DNA of 64,000 nucleotides from Lepidostoma basale (Eukaryota; Arthropoda; Insecta; Trichoptera; Lepidostomatidae). Below, in pieces: positions 33,901 through 45,416 of this stretch. The position numbers and the translations under genes are program-made. The notes under the pieces were generated by a model. That model did no database searches and was not told the DNA's origin. It saw only the letters and a program-made list of their open reading frames with translations. The stretch lies in NCBI GenBank assembly GCA_022606425.2, contig JAHDVF020000580.1, forward strand, positions 372,001 to 436,000. The letters are read 5' to 3'. Positions within the stretch are counted from its first letter, which is position 1; each line of letters opens with the position of its first letter.

Positions 33901-36900
33901 TTTTGTAAATTCTTATTTCCAAAACATTGGAACATTTGTGAATGCGATTCACAAAAATGCAAATATTTGGGTGATCACTACTTACTGTTTCCCTGTTTCT
34001 CGGTCCGAACTCAAGACCTTGGTTCCCCCCACCCACGAACAAGAAACCCTCCTCTCACCATCTAATCTCAACATTCAACATGTGGAGAGCTTTCAGGCTG
34101 CAAGCTGGTACTGCCAAAAAGTCTAAATCCAAGACACGAAGAGAGAACATTTGGTTAATAATTTTTACACGTTTTAAAAATCTTTAATTCTTTATTTCTT
34201 AATTTTATGAAATGTTAGAAAACAATATTACTTCTTTATTTGTTTAAAATTTGAATCTGAAACAAAACAATTTTAATGTCACATGAATTGCATTATATTA
34301 TTTTTGAAAATAGTTCAGGTTATAATGATGATGTTCTATTAGAAAGGTTTTGACTAGCTTATAACATAATATTCCTATTTTTGTATTGAATTCTAATACA
34401 TATTAAATTCTTGGTACATTTACAGCATGGGAACACAGCCCTGCATGAGGCAGCCTGGAAGGGGTATAGCCGCTGCGCTCGTTTGTTGGCAGGAACGGCA
34501 CGGCCGCATGCACGCAACCGTGGCGGGTTCGCGCCACTCCATCTTGCCTGCCAGAACGGACACAACCAAACTTGCCGTGAGATACTGCTGGCAGGTTGCG
34601 ATCCTGACGTGCAGAACAATGTAAGAACTAACTTCATGTTTAAACTTTCAATCTTGGCATGATCCAGGATACATTTCCAAATTAGAATTCCTATCCTTAC
34701 TATTATGTAATATAATAACGCATAAATGCCAACTTATGGTAAAAAGAAAAAACAAAAACAAAGAACGAAAGTCAATTTTCCTCTAAATTTTTAATTGTGA
34801 TGTATTTTAAGAATAGACAAAGTCTGATTTAATTTTATATGTTTCAGTATGGCGATACTTCCCTACACACATCGGCAAGGTACGGTCATGCAGGGGTAAC
34901 GAGAATACTAATCTCAGCTGAGTGTCACGTATCCGACCAAAATAAGAATGGTGACACTGCCCTCCATATAGCTGCAGCAATGGGACGGAGAAAGTTGACT
35001 CGAATTCTCCTTGAAGCAGGCTCTAACAAATTACTGAAAAATAAACAGAATGAAACTCCCAAAGATATTGCTACACGAAAAGAATTAAATGAAATAATTG
35101 ATATTTTAAATCTACAATCCAAACCACGGAAGGAGGTAAAGATGAGAGAAAAAGCAAATAGAGAAAAGAGTACGGAGCGAGCTGTAGACGTCCCCGATGG
35201 CTTTCTTGATGTATCAAGAAAAAACAAAGACAGTCACGCTAGCCCTAACAAAAATAAAGAAAAAAGAAAATCTAAGAATGTTCATTTTGAAAGTAATGCA
35301 AAACATTGGTCCCCTTATGGCTGCCACTATTATCCTGATCCAAAAAACTTTCCCAAACCAAATCTGGATTCATTACCTAAAGAACCACTGAAGAAAGGCG
35401 AACAGTACTACTTAGACTTAGCAGGTAATATTTGTAAGGGCCCGGTTGGGGTTGGTTACACATGTTATTGCGCTCCATTCTTCCGACATATGGAGGACAA
35501 ATTAAATAGGGATAAGCAGGAAATTAAGCATCACATTGATAAAGCTCACGAGAAATTGGACCAGAAAGTCACCAACTTGGAACTCAAAACTCAAGGACAA
35601 ATTTCAGAGTTGACTCGATGCGTGGCTGCAGAGAGAGTTCTTTGTCGCGAGAGACAACAGCACCTGGAACAATGGCTGACTCGTGGGATTATGTTCAGGC
35701 AATCGGAGAGGATTCGAAAGATTGGCTTAAGTCCACAGGGATCAGTTGACCTCCCTCCATTAAAAAGAACACAGAGCCTTGAAATGTTGGATGCAACCTC
35801 AAAGACTTGGAACTTGATACGATCTTTTAATGATAAAGCATTTGAGACAAAAAAGCAGATCAAAGACTTCAGAAGATCTTTGAGAAACACTTCTAAAAGT
35901 GCCGATGTTTTGGATGGAAGTGTGATGAATGAATCTAATAAAAGTAGTGCCATCAAGACTATTAGTGGTAAAAACAGAGAAGATGAAGCAACAACTTCAG
36001 ATCACAGGTCGGAAAATGATCGGATAACTGACGTGAACAGAGCGAGTATTAAATCTGATGCCAATTCTAATTATGGTCAAAGTAAATTCAGCAGAAATGG
36101 GAGTGGATCGTCATATAATGTAACTGCAGAAATTCATGTTAAATCTAACTCAGCTATATCTCGTAAATCACCTGTTAAACATGATAGTTCATATCAATCT
36201 GAATGTGAAGAAAAATACTCATCATCAAACAAAAAAATCTTGAAGTCTAAATTAAGCAGTTCTAATCAAACTTCATCTTCAGTTGCTGATCAAATTGAAC
36301 ATTCACATAACTATCAACATGTTTCGGAACCAGTAACTGATCAATCCAGAATTGAATGTGGATTGCAATTTCAAGAGTCAAAAAAAGAACAGGGCATTAA
36401 CTGTTTTGAAGAAATAGAAAATGATGGTTATATAAGAATTCCCAAACACCCAACAAGATGTGAAGAATTTCTTGATTCCCCTAATTCATTCATAAATAAC
36501 AATGAAAGAGAAGGATCTTCAAACATATCTCCAAATCTGGAAAGTATGTCAACAAATGTAGAACCTCCTGTTGAGAGCGGGTCTAGGAAATCTGTTCATG
36601 AATTGGTGGCAAAGATACAAGAACAGCAGCTGATGGATGAAATTCAGCGCATTTCAAGATCTCCAATAAGAGAGCTAAAGTCTCCCGTACGAAACATGGA
36701 CGAATCCATCAGTAGATCTCTGTCACCAAATTACCTTAGAAACTCAACAAAGTCCCCAGTGAATTGGCAGAACAACTCGATTCCATTAAGTGACAGCACT
36801 CACTTCAATACGATTGAACCGATTAATAATTCTCCAATCCTTATTCAGCAAAATCCTGCGATGCTTTCTAAAACTGAGCAAAATGTCAAATCACCGAAAA

Positions 36901-37958
36901 AATTTAGTTTTCATAACTTAATTCCATTCCCTTCGAGGAAAATGTTTAATTTTCAGCAAAAATCTGATGGCAACAAATCTGAAAGCAGTGATGAAGAAGA
37001 TGCACCCATTCGGAGTACTTTGGAACCGGGGCTAATGAAGAACTCTAATTTGCTGACTACTCTACCTCTACCCAATTATGAGAACATGATTACGGGACAA
37101 AGTGCTCAACCACAAATTCCCCATAAAAGTACAATGAATGGTCATTATATGAACAAGGGCAATCATTTGGGCTTGAGAGGGAGTCTTATTCCAATCCCTA
37201 AAGATGCCTACTTTCATGATATACCTAATAGACAGAGATTGCATGACAATCAACCTAATCCCAGAATTCCTGTACAATATCAAACTTCTAATCACTTGCA
37301 TCATCAATCTCACCCTCATTTTAATAATCCTTCCCCAATAAGTCAGCCATGTTTCAGTAACGTTGGCCCGGCCCACATCAATGCGGACATCTTCCCTGCT
37401 AACTATGGGCGCAGTAGAAATCCAGTTTTTAATTCGAACAATTTATTGAATGAAATGATGCACGATCATATTAATCGGGAGCTATCTAGAACGCACACTA
37501 ATCACATCAATCACAACCCACAAATGGAAATACCAAATATTGGAGGTGCAAATATGCACCAGGGATACCAGCGATTCTCAGGAGAAAATACAGATGGAGG
37601 TCATTACCCTCCCAGGGAGATGGTACCGAGTGATGTTAATATTTTGGGAGGTCAGATACTACCCGCACATAGCCACAGAGAAGATGGTGTGCCGTTGCAC
37701 AATCATTTACACAACTTGGCAATCAATACGCACCTCTCCGAGTTACAGAGTCAATTGGATAGAGACTCACACAATGATTCAGGTTACAGTACAAAAGTTT
37801 ATGGAAGCTCTCAGGGAGCATCTCCCAGCTTATCAGGTAATGTAGATTGTTCAGAAAACTTGCCAACTCAAAAATCCGGAATTGCCATGAATAGGAATTT
37901 GAGGAGTAATCTAATAAATCCCTCCCATTCGCACATTGGGGCTTCAAGTCTTGTTTGA
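30906..37958 (+). CDS. dgo: Diego/ANKRD6 (Diversin)-like ankyrin-repeat protein, 3' three exons (5' end not found)
   Basis: Exons 30,906-31,007, 34,426-34,620 and 34,848-37,958 join in phase 0 and give 1,135 residues. All have AG acceptors, and the first two have GT donors. Exon 1 carries one ankyrin repeat (NGCTALQRAAADGHSEAVEL), exon 2 two, and exon 3 two more plus a capping half. After a Lys-rich linker comes a block with YGCHYYPDP and GVGYTCYCAPFFRHME, which I recognise as conserved in ANKRD6/Diego. A predicted coiled coil follows, then a long Ser/Asn-rich disordered tail. The protein ends SSLV, which fits a class I PDZ ligand. In flies Diego works at the membrane with Prickle, Dishevelled and Flamingo in planar cell polarity. 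In the ANKRD6/Diego family more repeats precede this part, so one or more 5' exons and the start lie upstream, in or before the first 30.9 kb. Confidence 0.85.
31322..31522. repeat. Two inverted-repeat hairpins, family D, in a dgo intron
   Basis: Two successive hairpins: CATGTTTCGAAGGCTTTACT ... AACGATGAAGGTGTAACACC, then AACATGCCGAGGTTTTACAT ... AATGATGAAGGTGTAAAACC ending TTCGAAACGTATGG. Each has AUCGUUC and GAUGAAGGU near the centre. On the outer side UUCUCC can pair with GGAGAA, in the place of hammerhead helix I, but the core has A for C3 and the expected cleavage base is G. Confidence 0.72.
32325..32600 (-). mobile_element. LINE 3' end in a dgo intron
   Basis: On the minus strand: RPPTRWSDQIKEMTGGDLQS, then EDWRRFIFSLGSQPSA. 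The pattern GRPP.RW.DDIKE..G..W...A.DR..WR....A of LINE ORF2 ends is recognisable. It lies antisense to dgo. Confidence 0.68.
32640..32875. other. GC-rich unique segment in a dgo intron
   Basis: TTTGCGAGCGGCAGCGGCCC, GTTGCGTCGCGCCGTGTGTA and GGAGCCCTGCGCGCTACGCC contrast with the flanks. No in-frame exon compatible with the phase-0 junction was recognised. Candidate enhancer or conserved non-coding element. Confidence 0.35.
32945..33086 (-). mobile_element. LINE 3' end, family L1Z, copy 7 (degenerate)
   Basis: AACCATCACCCGAATGGACC, GCCACACTACTCTACCTGCC and TTCAATCATACATCTTGTTA follow the L1Z order with deletions. Confidence 0.55.
33270..33740 (-). mobile_element. Longer LINE fragment, family L1Z, copy 8
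   Basis: This is the longest copy. On the minus strand it reads IAIHGGVLVPTFIYGSEAWN, then KKDESRINAVEMRSLRRMYV, then RISNADIR, before the common 3' block (GAATGGACCGCTACACAACT on the plus strand). YGSEAW and RINAVEMRSLR are hallmarks of the LINE reverse-transcriptase C-terminal region in Lepidoptera. It is antisense to dgo and contains stops. Confidence 0.82.
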
Positions 37959-38372
37959 ATTGATAGACTTCTACAATATGAGCTTGTAAAAAGAGATAAA
38001 AAGTACAATTATTTTATAAATTTAGTTTGGTAAATTGTAGCTAATAACACATAGTAATTAAGTCAATATGAATGTACCTACATACATACAATTTTGTGTT
38101 CTATATTGTATGGCGTTTTTATCCCAATTAGCTGAGGAATTTTAGAAACACATGCACAACCCACATCAATACACAAAAACAAGATTATTTTAAACAAATC
38201 TAAATGCACTTTGGGCCTTTTCAGTTCTTTAACTCTAGTTGATATGATTCAGTATATTAAATATATTGGACAGTCAGCACAGTAAAATTATGTAGAATAT
38301 TGAAAGACACAAGAATACCTGCCAAAATGTTGGTAGATTGAAAATGTATCGAAACTAGGGTATCATCTATCA

Positions 38373-38390
38373 AATAAAATTTGCAATAAA
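38373..38390 (+). terminator. Poly(A) signals for dgo
   Basis: Two AATAAA hexamers (38,373-38,378 and 38,385-38,390) lie about 415 bp after the dgo stop codon and before the convergent CDK5RAP1 gene, followed by an AT-rich stretch. The cleavage site itself is not visible. Confidence 0.55.
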
Positions 38391-38769
38391 AAAATGCATT
38401 ATATATTATATAATTATTATTTAATATTTATTTAAAACTATTGTATATAAATACCAAATATTCTTTTTTATTACTCAGAAAATTTAAATGTGTTAGATGA
38501 TTGATTATTTGTCTGGTAATTGCTAATTGAAGAGCTGTACAAAACTGAATAGGCCCTTGAAGGTATGCATCCCCATTTAACACAATTGCACAAAAATAAA
38601 ACACTCATGTAACAACATTATTTTAATAATTGAAAACACTGTTAAGATGTCGTAATTTTTCACATTGGTTGAAATGAATCAAACAATATAATATGCATTT
38701 TTGTAATAATGATGTGTAACAAAGAAATTTAGGAGAAATAAAATAAAACACATACTTGTTCATAAATTA

Positions 38770-38775
38770 TTTATT
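38770..38775 (-). terminator. Poly(A) signal candidate for CDK5RAP1
   Basis: AATAAA on the minus strand 62 bp past the stop codon, at the end of a short 3' UTR. A second candidate lies about 25 bp closer to the stop. Confidence 0.45.
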
Positions 38776-38837
38776 TAATTTTATGTATCATAGATTTATT
38801 CTAATAACAAACCACATTGTGTTTAATAAAGAATTTT

Positions 38838-41800
38838 CTAGAAAGCAGATCCAATTTTTGTTTCCTTATACCCAAAAACACAACTGTCAAATGATGATAA
38901 AGATGTGTGAAATAGCGGCAAACCTTTCAAGCTTTGTGAAGTGGCACTTATAATCTTCACAGCCACATAGTCTCCTGGAGATATAGCTTTAGTAAATGTT
39001 TCCAAATTGGATATGGGGATTTTCTCATCAGCAATTACAACCTTGATATTTTTATCATTTCTTCCAGCTAACATGTAATTAGATTTCTTGCTCTTACCTT
39101 CCACCATAATAATCTGAATTTCGCCAATTTGAGCAGAGTTTAATTCTTGTGCACCTTTGCGGTATACCTCAGCCATTTTTATTAACCTTATTTGTTTAGT
39201 TTCATTTGGTACATTATCTTTGTATCTTCGGTGAGCCGTTGTTTTCTTAAACAATCATAAGAGAAAGTTTTTGAGTTTATCGTTATTAAAAAATATTACG
39301 TATATCATATTAGATTAGGATATATCATATATTAGAATTATAAACATCCTTATAAAACAAACCTCTCGCATGCTGTATGGAAATAGATATGCAGTATTAT
39401 ATTTGACTTGATCCATTAGGGTGAGAGTTTCTTCAAATTCTTCATCAGTTTCATTGCAGAAACCACAAATGAAATCACTTGAGAGAGCAACTAAATGAAC
39501 AAAAAGATTTTTCAATTAAATTCACTATGCAACAAACTTTATTAAAGAAACAAGTACCCATAATTCCCGGTAAAAGTTGATTATTCATCTAATACGTCAG
39601 TCAGAGTAAATACATATCCAAATTAATAATACCACAATTTTTTAAAGACTAACACTAAGGATTTAAATCAACGGTATTACAATTTATAATATAATACAAT
39701 CTCCAATGTGGCATAAACAACAGCTAATTATTATTAAGAAGGAACCGGGTCATGTCCAGGATTGAACTTGTGCCCCCTGGATCAGGAGTCAAGCGTTTTG
39801 TTCCCTAGACTACCACCTAGAGAAATATTTAAAAAAGATGTCATTTCTAAATGAAACATCAACAAATTATGATTTATTATAATTTTTGATTTATTCACTC
39901 AACATTTTCTCAAAATGCTATGTAATGGTCTTTCTAACGCTAGCCGCCATCACGGTGGTGAATGATTTCTAAAGACAATGATTTCCTGGGACGTGTTACT
40001 GGGGTGATTTCCCATTGCCTTCTCCAGAATATATGAATATTGGAGTATTTTGATTATTAATTGAGAAATTCAAATAAACTGTAATGAAGAATCATGTAAT
40101 GTTGATATTTACCATTCGGGATGACTTCTCTTACGTGGTCAATAAGGTTTAAGTAAGCCTCTCGTGAGTAGCCTCTTCTCATTCTTTCGAGCACTGCAGA
40201 ACTACCTGACTGGGCAGGTAAGTGTAAAGATTTACAAATATTAGGCCGCTCTTTTATAATTTCCAGAACCTAAGTAATAAAGATCAATTTATAAAATATC
40301 TTTTTCAATAATGTTTAAACAAAAGATTCATGTTCGTGATGAGAAAACAGTTAAGATTACAAAATACTATACACTGAGAGGAAATAATACAAACCTCATC
40401 TGGAAAATCCTTTGGATGTGGGGAAGTGAAACGAATTCTCATTTCTGGATTAACAGCAGAAATTTTATCAAGGAGATCGGCAAATCTCAAACCGCCTGTC
40501 TTGACTTTATAAACTGTTTTAAATCCTTTAACTTGATATGTTGAATCGAGAGAGTCATTTGACTCAGATAAATATCTGTAGCTGTTCACATTTTGTCCAA
40601 GTAATGTAACCTCCTTGACTCCTTCCTCTGATAACTGTTTGATTTCCCCTACAATGGAGTCAACCGGTCTGGAGCGCTCTCTGCCTCTAGTGAAGGGTAC
40701 TATGCAGTAGGTGCACATATTGTCACATCCTCGCATGATTGAACTTATGAAACAAAATAATGGATGCATGAATAAAAAACATTAACTACTAATTACATAT
40801 GCAAAAAATTTTTTTTTTTAATCTTTCAAGAAATTTCAATGTGTTTTTTTTTTTAATTTTGGTTAATACTCTTACGAAAAATTATGTTCAATTAGTGATA
40901 TCTATAAAAAAATATTTAAAAATATTACACAAATGCCGTTTTAGAATCACTATTTAAACGGACAGGCATAATATCAGCATATGTTTCATCCAGAGAGAGA
41001 ATTACATTGACTGCTGTCTGGTTGTTCTCAGTAATCGCCAACAATCTTGGCAAATCTTTGTAACTATCAGGTCCTGCAACTGAAATTAAAGATATATTTA
41101 ATAAAATTACCTAAAAAACTGTGAAATTGCTATAGATTTACCGAGAGATTAATTGAACCAATTTAGGAGTGTTTTGTGGATTAATTTATAATTTTAAAAA
41201 ATAATCAATGAGTTCCTTCATAGCAATTGCACAGGTCGATATATAAGTACACAAAGAAAATATTCAAGCTACACTTTGTAAGGTGACGAAATAAAGAAAT
41301 AAGAAGTATTTATTTATTTCAAGGGTATTGCAAATTCATATTTATATAAACTTGGAATAAATAAGTCAGATAAATAGTTTAAATATGGATAAAATCAGCA
41401 AAATAAATAACAAAATACTAATGTACATTACCAATATCTACTGATTGTTCTTTTTCGATAAGTTTATGCTTCAAGCGTTCTGCCATGCAGCCGAGGATCC
41501 CGATTTTTAGTTGAAGATTCAATTTAGATCGCCTTTTTTTTAAACCCCTCAAATAATCTAATCGATTCCAAATTTTGCTCTCTGCACTCTCTCTGATAGC
41601 ACATGTTATGACTAATATGACATCAGCATCTTCGACATTGTGAGTTTTAATGAAATTATTTGATTTCAAGATAGACCATACTATTTCAGTATCATTAACA
41701 TTCATTTGACAGCCATAAATATCAAAGTACACTTTACGTTGTGAGTTATTTATTGAATTTTGGTCTACATATGGTATGATATTTTCTAACAAAGCTGGAT

Positions 41801-42026
41801 TTTGGGATAATTGCGAAGACGCTGCAATAAAATCTAGCAAACCTGGTCCATTTTTCAAATCTTTCAATTTGCTTTCATTTGGAAAATACCTGTTTTCAGG
41901 TATTTCATTGAATGTGGAAGAAAATCGATTTTGAAGTCGTATTGAAGGAGCATTTTTCTTAATAAATTTACAACAAATAAGTCGATTGTTTGCTAAGTAC
42001 GAAGTGATTTTATTCATAGTAAACAT
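38838..42026 (-). CDS. CDK5RAP1: Mitochondrial tRNA methylthiotransferase CDK5RAP1
   Basis: Complete gene of six exons: 42,026-41,432, 41,079-40,929, 40,743-40,395, 40,269-40,113, 39,490-39,363 and 39,245-38,838. All GT-AG boundaries and phases agree, giving 595 residues, close to the human protein. The first about 37 residues ([10 protein letters not shown]..., rich in Lys, Arg, Asn and hydrophobics, with few acids) look like a mitochondrial targeting peptide. The MTTase N-terminal domain has its three cluster cysteines at C106 (YGCQMN), C142 (ITCAIRE) and C180 ([10 protein letters not shown]). The radical-SAM CxxxCxxC is C255/C259/C262 ([19 protein letters not shown]), followed by GQNVNSY, LPAQSGS and [14 protein letters not shown] domain occupies about residues 487-575. 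The family adds 2-methylthio to i6A37 of mitochondrial tRNAs. Convergent with dgo, divergent from PCNP. A SINE lies in one intron. Confidence 0.96.
39635..39828 (-). repeat. tRNA-headed SINE, family S1, copy 3, in a CDK5RAP1 intron
   Basis: Minus strand: TAGGTGGTAGTCTAGGGAAC, CTCCTGATCCAGGGGGCAC, AGTTCAATCCTGGACATGAC, CCGGTTCCTTCTTAATAATA, GTTGATTTAAATCCTTAGTG. It matches copy 1 from head to tail and is inserted in the same orientation as the gene. Confidence 0.78.
39895..40030. repeat. Repeat-like segment in a CDK5RAP1 intron
   Basis: AGCCGCCATCACGGTGGTGA and GTGTTACTGGGGTGATTTCC are more GC-rich than the intron around them and contain a perfect small inverted repeat (CACGGTG region). I recall similar strings as dispersed sequence in moths but see only one copy here. 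Confidence 0.3.
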
Positions 42027-42610
42027 TTAGTTAATATCTTGGTTGCAATTTAAATCCAGGACTTGATTCAAAATTAAGTAGGTTTTATTCCTAATGCTTA
42101 TTTTCTATTAGAGAGGAATAAGCTCAAGATGCGAAAATCAAACTAGAAAAAAAAGTTTTCGGTTAAGAAAAAGAAGTACAGAGCTTATGGTACAAGTATG
42201 TTTAAAGATAGTTGTTTATATTGTATTTTGTTTCGATTTGGTTGCTATACTTATATTAAATTCTCAGTCATGAATGGAAATTTATAATAGTGAAATTATT
42301 TTGAGTCAAATCAAATACCTCTATTGACATTAAAACATAGGTTTTTCTTACTATTATAGGAAGAATCCACATTTTTTTGTTTAATTTGAAATGATGTCAA
42401 GTCAGTTTAAATATTTAATTTTAAACATGATTTCAAATAGAATTAATTATTAGATTTTTCATTTACTTTTATCTTAAGTAAGAACTGGAATATTAATGTT
42501 GAATAAAAATGATTAGGGAGAAATATTTTTTATATACTAGCAATACCTTGTTGTCGGGCGACTTCTATAAAGTGCTTCTTGTTTCTGATTCACGAAATTA
42601 CCGATATTAA
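42027..42610. promoter_or_regulatory. Divergent promoter region, CDK5RAP1 and PCNP
   Basis: 584 bp separate the two start codons, which face away from each other. No TATA box in a convincing position was identified. The arrangement implies a shared bidirectional promoter, as is common for housekeeping genes. Confidence 0.55.
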
Positions 42611-45194
42611 ATGAGCGAACGTGATTTTGAAGAAAATCGTAGCAGAGGTACTGCAATATGCATAGTGTGTTTATGACTGTTTGAAAGATTTTATGTACAA
42701 TAGATGGCACGCGTATTAAATGTTACTTGGACTCCTGGACGGTCCACTACAAAAACCTGTCAATATGACAACATTGCCAGACTGTTCGCAACATTCCCGA
42801 GATTTTCTACATGTTTTTGAATACAATGAGATAGATTGATATTTAAATTGCGATCTTTATTTGATCTCATTTTGCCAGTGTTTCATCTTACCAGGGTCTT
42901 CGAGATCCGGTGTTAAAGGACGAGATGACCGTTTCTATAAAGAATTCGATGACTCTCGGGATAAAGAAAAACGCTCGGAGAAGCGCATCAGACGGGACAG
43001 GAGCAGGAGCAGATCCCCCGACAGATCCCATCGTCGCTCCAGATCTAGAGAAGATAAACATTATCCCAGAAGTAAGCGTGAATCAGGTAAACATATTTTT
43101 TTTATATTTGCAGTTGTTGAAATTTAAATATCGCCAATTATTTGACAGTAATATTATTCTCTGATAGATACAAATGTGAGGGAAATGTCCATTAGTCCGC
43201 AAAGAGAAGAAGGACACGGGTCAAAAGATTCATCACCACCGCCGCCACCACCTCCAGCTCCGAGAATATCCAAAATATCCATTGGGTTTAAAAGTACTGC
43301 CAAGGTATTTATTTCTAGCATTGCTTGCTAATTTTACTTTATTATGTATGCTTAGGTGAAATAATTATGTTTTTATAAGCCTTCAACCATGACTGCATAG
43401 TTGAAATAATTTATCCCATCTAAAAATGATTTTTAATAATTTTTTACAGTGTATCCACCATATTTCAAAGTTTAGATATACAGTAGAATGGCGTTTATCC
43501 GGACGTCAGTTAACCGGATCGTCAATTATCCGGACAAGCGGAAAAAAAATCTCTGATTATTTTTCCAGTACTGTAGAGTAATTTAAGCCTTTTTATGTAC
43601 ATGTACTACATACTCGTACATACTTGTTTTTGCAGTAAAATTTGTAATTTCATAATCAATAAATGAGCCGAGGGAAAAATGTTGATTATCCGAAGAATCG
43701 ATTAACTGGAACACCTCCGGGTCCCAATTAGTCAGGATAAACGACGTTCTACTGTATATAGATTTAGTTTGTTATAATTTGATAGCTCAAAATCATAGGG
43801 TTTATGATAATGTTTGCAAATTTAAGGAAAATCAGATCCTTTCATTCTTTTTGATTAAATAATTTTGTTAAATTTACCTCCGCGATGTTCAAGAAGAAAA
43901 TGTTTTTAAGATTCCATTCAGTATATTTAAACTTATTCATGTGATTATTTTGAAATTAGTTTAACAAAAAATTGCATTTTTTTCCATTTACATAATTAGA
44001 AAAAAAAAACAGGTAATGGAAGGATGGTGTCTTCATAATTTTCTTCTTTAGTGTTTGTCATATTTTTCACTGTTTTAAACATGATATCCTAGAGCAGGGA
44101 TACTCATTTTTTCTTTGGGCTGCATACATATGTTTGCTAAGTTACGCAGGCTGCAATATTACACTAATATGACAAAAAATAATATACAGGGAAAACAGTA
44201 TTGGTGAAACCTTAAGGGTACGGCCACACCAAAGTGCCAGAGTAGGAGTCAAAATGAACACCCGGCGAACCAATATATGGCGTAATATGGGACCGGCCAC
44301 ACTATACGCTTCGCGCCACAGGGTGTGATCACAAGCAAACTGTGCCTTGACTCCTGCCCAGGCACTCCGGTGTGGCCGTACCCTAAGAGTACAATACTAA
44401 ACTTTTGCGAAAGGCACGGGATGGGTAGGTAAGTGCTGCCGGCATCAGTCTGCAGCCAGCGATAATTGTTCATGCATATTTCAAGGTATTTGAAACTAGA
44501 ATACCAGATTTTCCTGATAATGTTTGTATTTCAGGCTGCACGTAGTTGAGTATCGCTGTTCTGGAGTATAATTTTGTTGTCATTCTTATAAAGACATTGA
44601 ATCTGTTACCATATGTTTAGGTTTGGTCAAATTCCAAAATAATTTATATTTGTGTATGTAAAACATTTTCATTGCTTTTTTTATAATTTGTAGAATCAAC
44701 CAATTAAAATGTCATTAAATACGGCGCCTACCCAAAGCAATGTACCAAAGAAACCCCCACTAGTGGCTTCAGTTTTTAATGATGGCAGTGATGACGAGCC
44801 CGAGGAAATGCCCGCAGAGGCTAGAATGAGAATGAGAAATATTGGAAGGTATGCTCTTTCTTCAGTTGAGATTTGTATTAAAAACTATTACTCATATACG
44901 ATGGATAATTTTGAACAATTAATGTTCAATAAATATGATATCTAAAACTTGCCTATTGGTCGCAGTCAAATATCAATTTTACTTTTTTATTATAAATGTT
45001 TATGTCTCTGATGATAATATTTTAGGGACACCCCGACGTCTGCTGGGCCAAACTCATTTGGAAAAACAAAGCATGGATTTTGTGATGAAAAAGCCATCTT
45101 TCAAAAGAACCTAAAAGAAGCTATGGATAAAGTAAATCCAAACTCACAGAATTTTTCAAAATTTTGTACTACTGTGTACAAATTAAGTAAATAG
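42611..45194 (+). CDS. PCNP: PEST proteolytic signal-containing nuclear protein (PCNP)
   Basis: Complete gene of five exons: 42,611-42,647, 42,895-43,086, 43,168-43,304, 44,694-44,848 and 45,026-45,194. All splice sites are GT-AG and the phases agree, giving 229 residues. The start MSERDFEENRSR opens the only tiny first exon in phase. Residues 14-76 are rich in Arg, Ser, Asp and Lys with RSRSRSP, similar to splicing-factor tails. A run of seven prolines lies near residue 100. The diagnostic core spans about residues 145-195: SVFNDGSDDEPEEMPAEARM, RMRNIGRDTPTSAGPNSFGK, TKHGF. Human PCNP is a shorter nuclear protein of 178 residues that is a target of the ubiquitin ligase UHRF2/NIRF. The N-terminal basic extension is insect-type or lineage-specific. 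Three MITEs sit in its introns. Confidence 0.92.
43481..43754. mobile_element. pogo/Tigger-type MITE in a PCNP intron
   Basis: A 274-bp element with terminal inverted repeats CAGTAGAATGGCGTTTATCC (left) and CAGTAGAACGTCGTTTATCC (right, read inward), flanked by TA on both sides. The CAGT...TTATCC ends and TA duplication are typical of pogo/Tigger elements of the Tc1-mariner group. Non-autonomous: no transposase frame. Confidence 0.88.
44095..44558. mobile_element. hAT-type MITE in a PCNP intron (host of a nested element)
   Basis: Ends CAGGGATACTCA and, read inward from the right, CAGCGATACTCA. Subterminal GGGCTGCATAC / GCAGCCTGA blocks also pair. The flanks TCCTAGAG and TTCTGGAG agree in six of eight bases, as expected for an old 8-bp hAT target duplication. 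Without the nested insertion it would be about 296 bp. Confidence 0.75.
44216..44383. mobile_element. Harbinger-type MITE nested in the hAT MITE
   Basis: 168 bp with perfect 15-bp terminal inverted repeats GGGTACGGCCACACC, flanked by TAA on both sides. The ends and the TWA 3-bp duplication fit PIF/Harbinger. Because it lies inside the hAT element it inserted later. Confidence 0.88.
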
Positions 45195-45410
45195 TGCATT
45201 TTAAACTGAAAAAATATCACAAATTAATTAATCATATAAGTTGAAACATTTCTCACGGGTTTTCTCTAGTATTCAAACTTTGTATAGAATCAAATACATT
45301 AAAAAGTGTTTTCAAATTGTTATTTCATTATTTTATTTATTTTTTAATTCTTATAATTGTCTATGATCAAATGAATATCCTATTTAAATCTTATTGCTTT
45401 GACAAAACAT

Positions 45411-45416
45411 AATAAA
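45411..45416 (+). terminator. Poly(A) signal candidate for PCNP
   Basis: AATAAA about 217 bp after the PCNP stop, in AT-rich sequence. The true cleavage site cannot be seen. Confidence 0.4.

Noticed and set aside
35591..35956. 121-codon minus-strand frame inside dgo exon 3 (and similar shadow frames at 34,925, 37,068 and 37,540)
   Set aside because: Shadows of the 1,036-residue plus-strand coding exon, which has clear ankyrin repeats.
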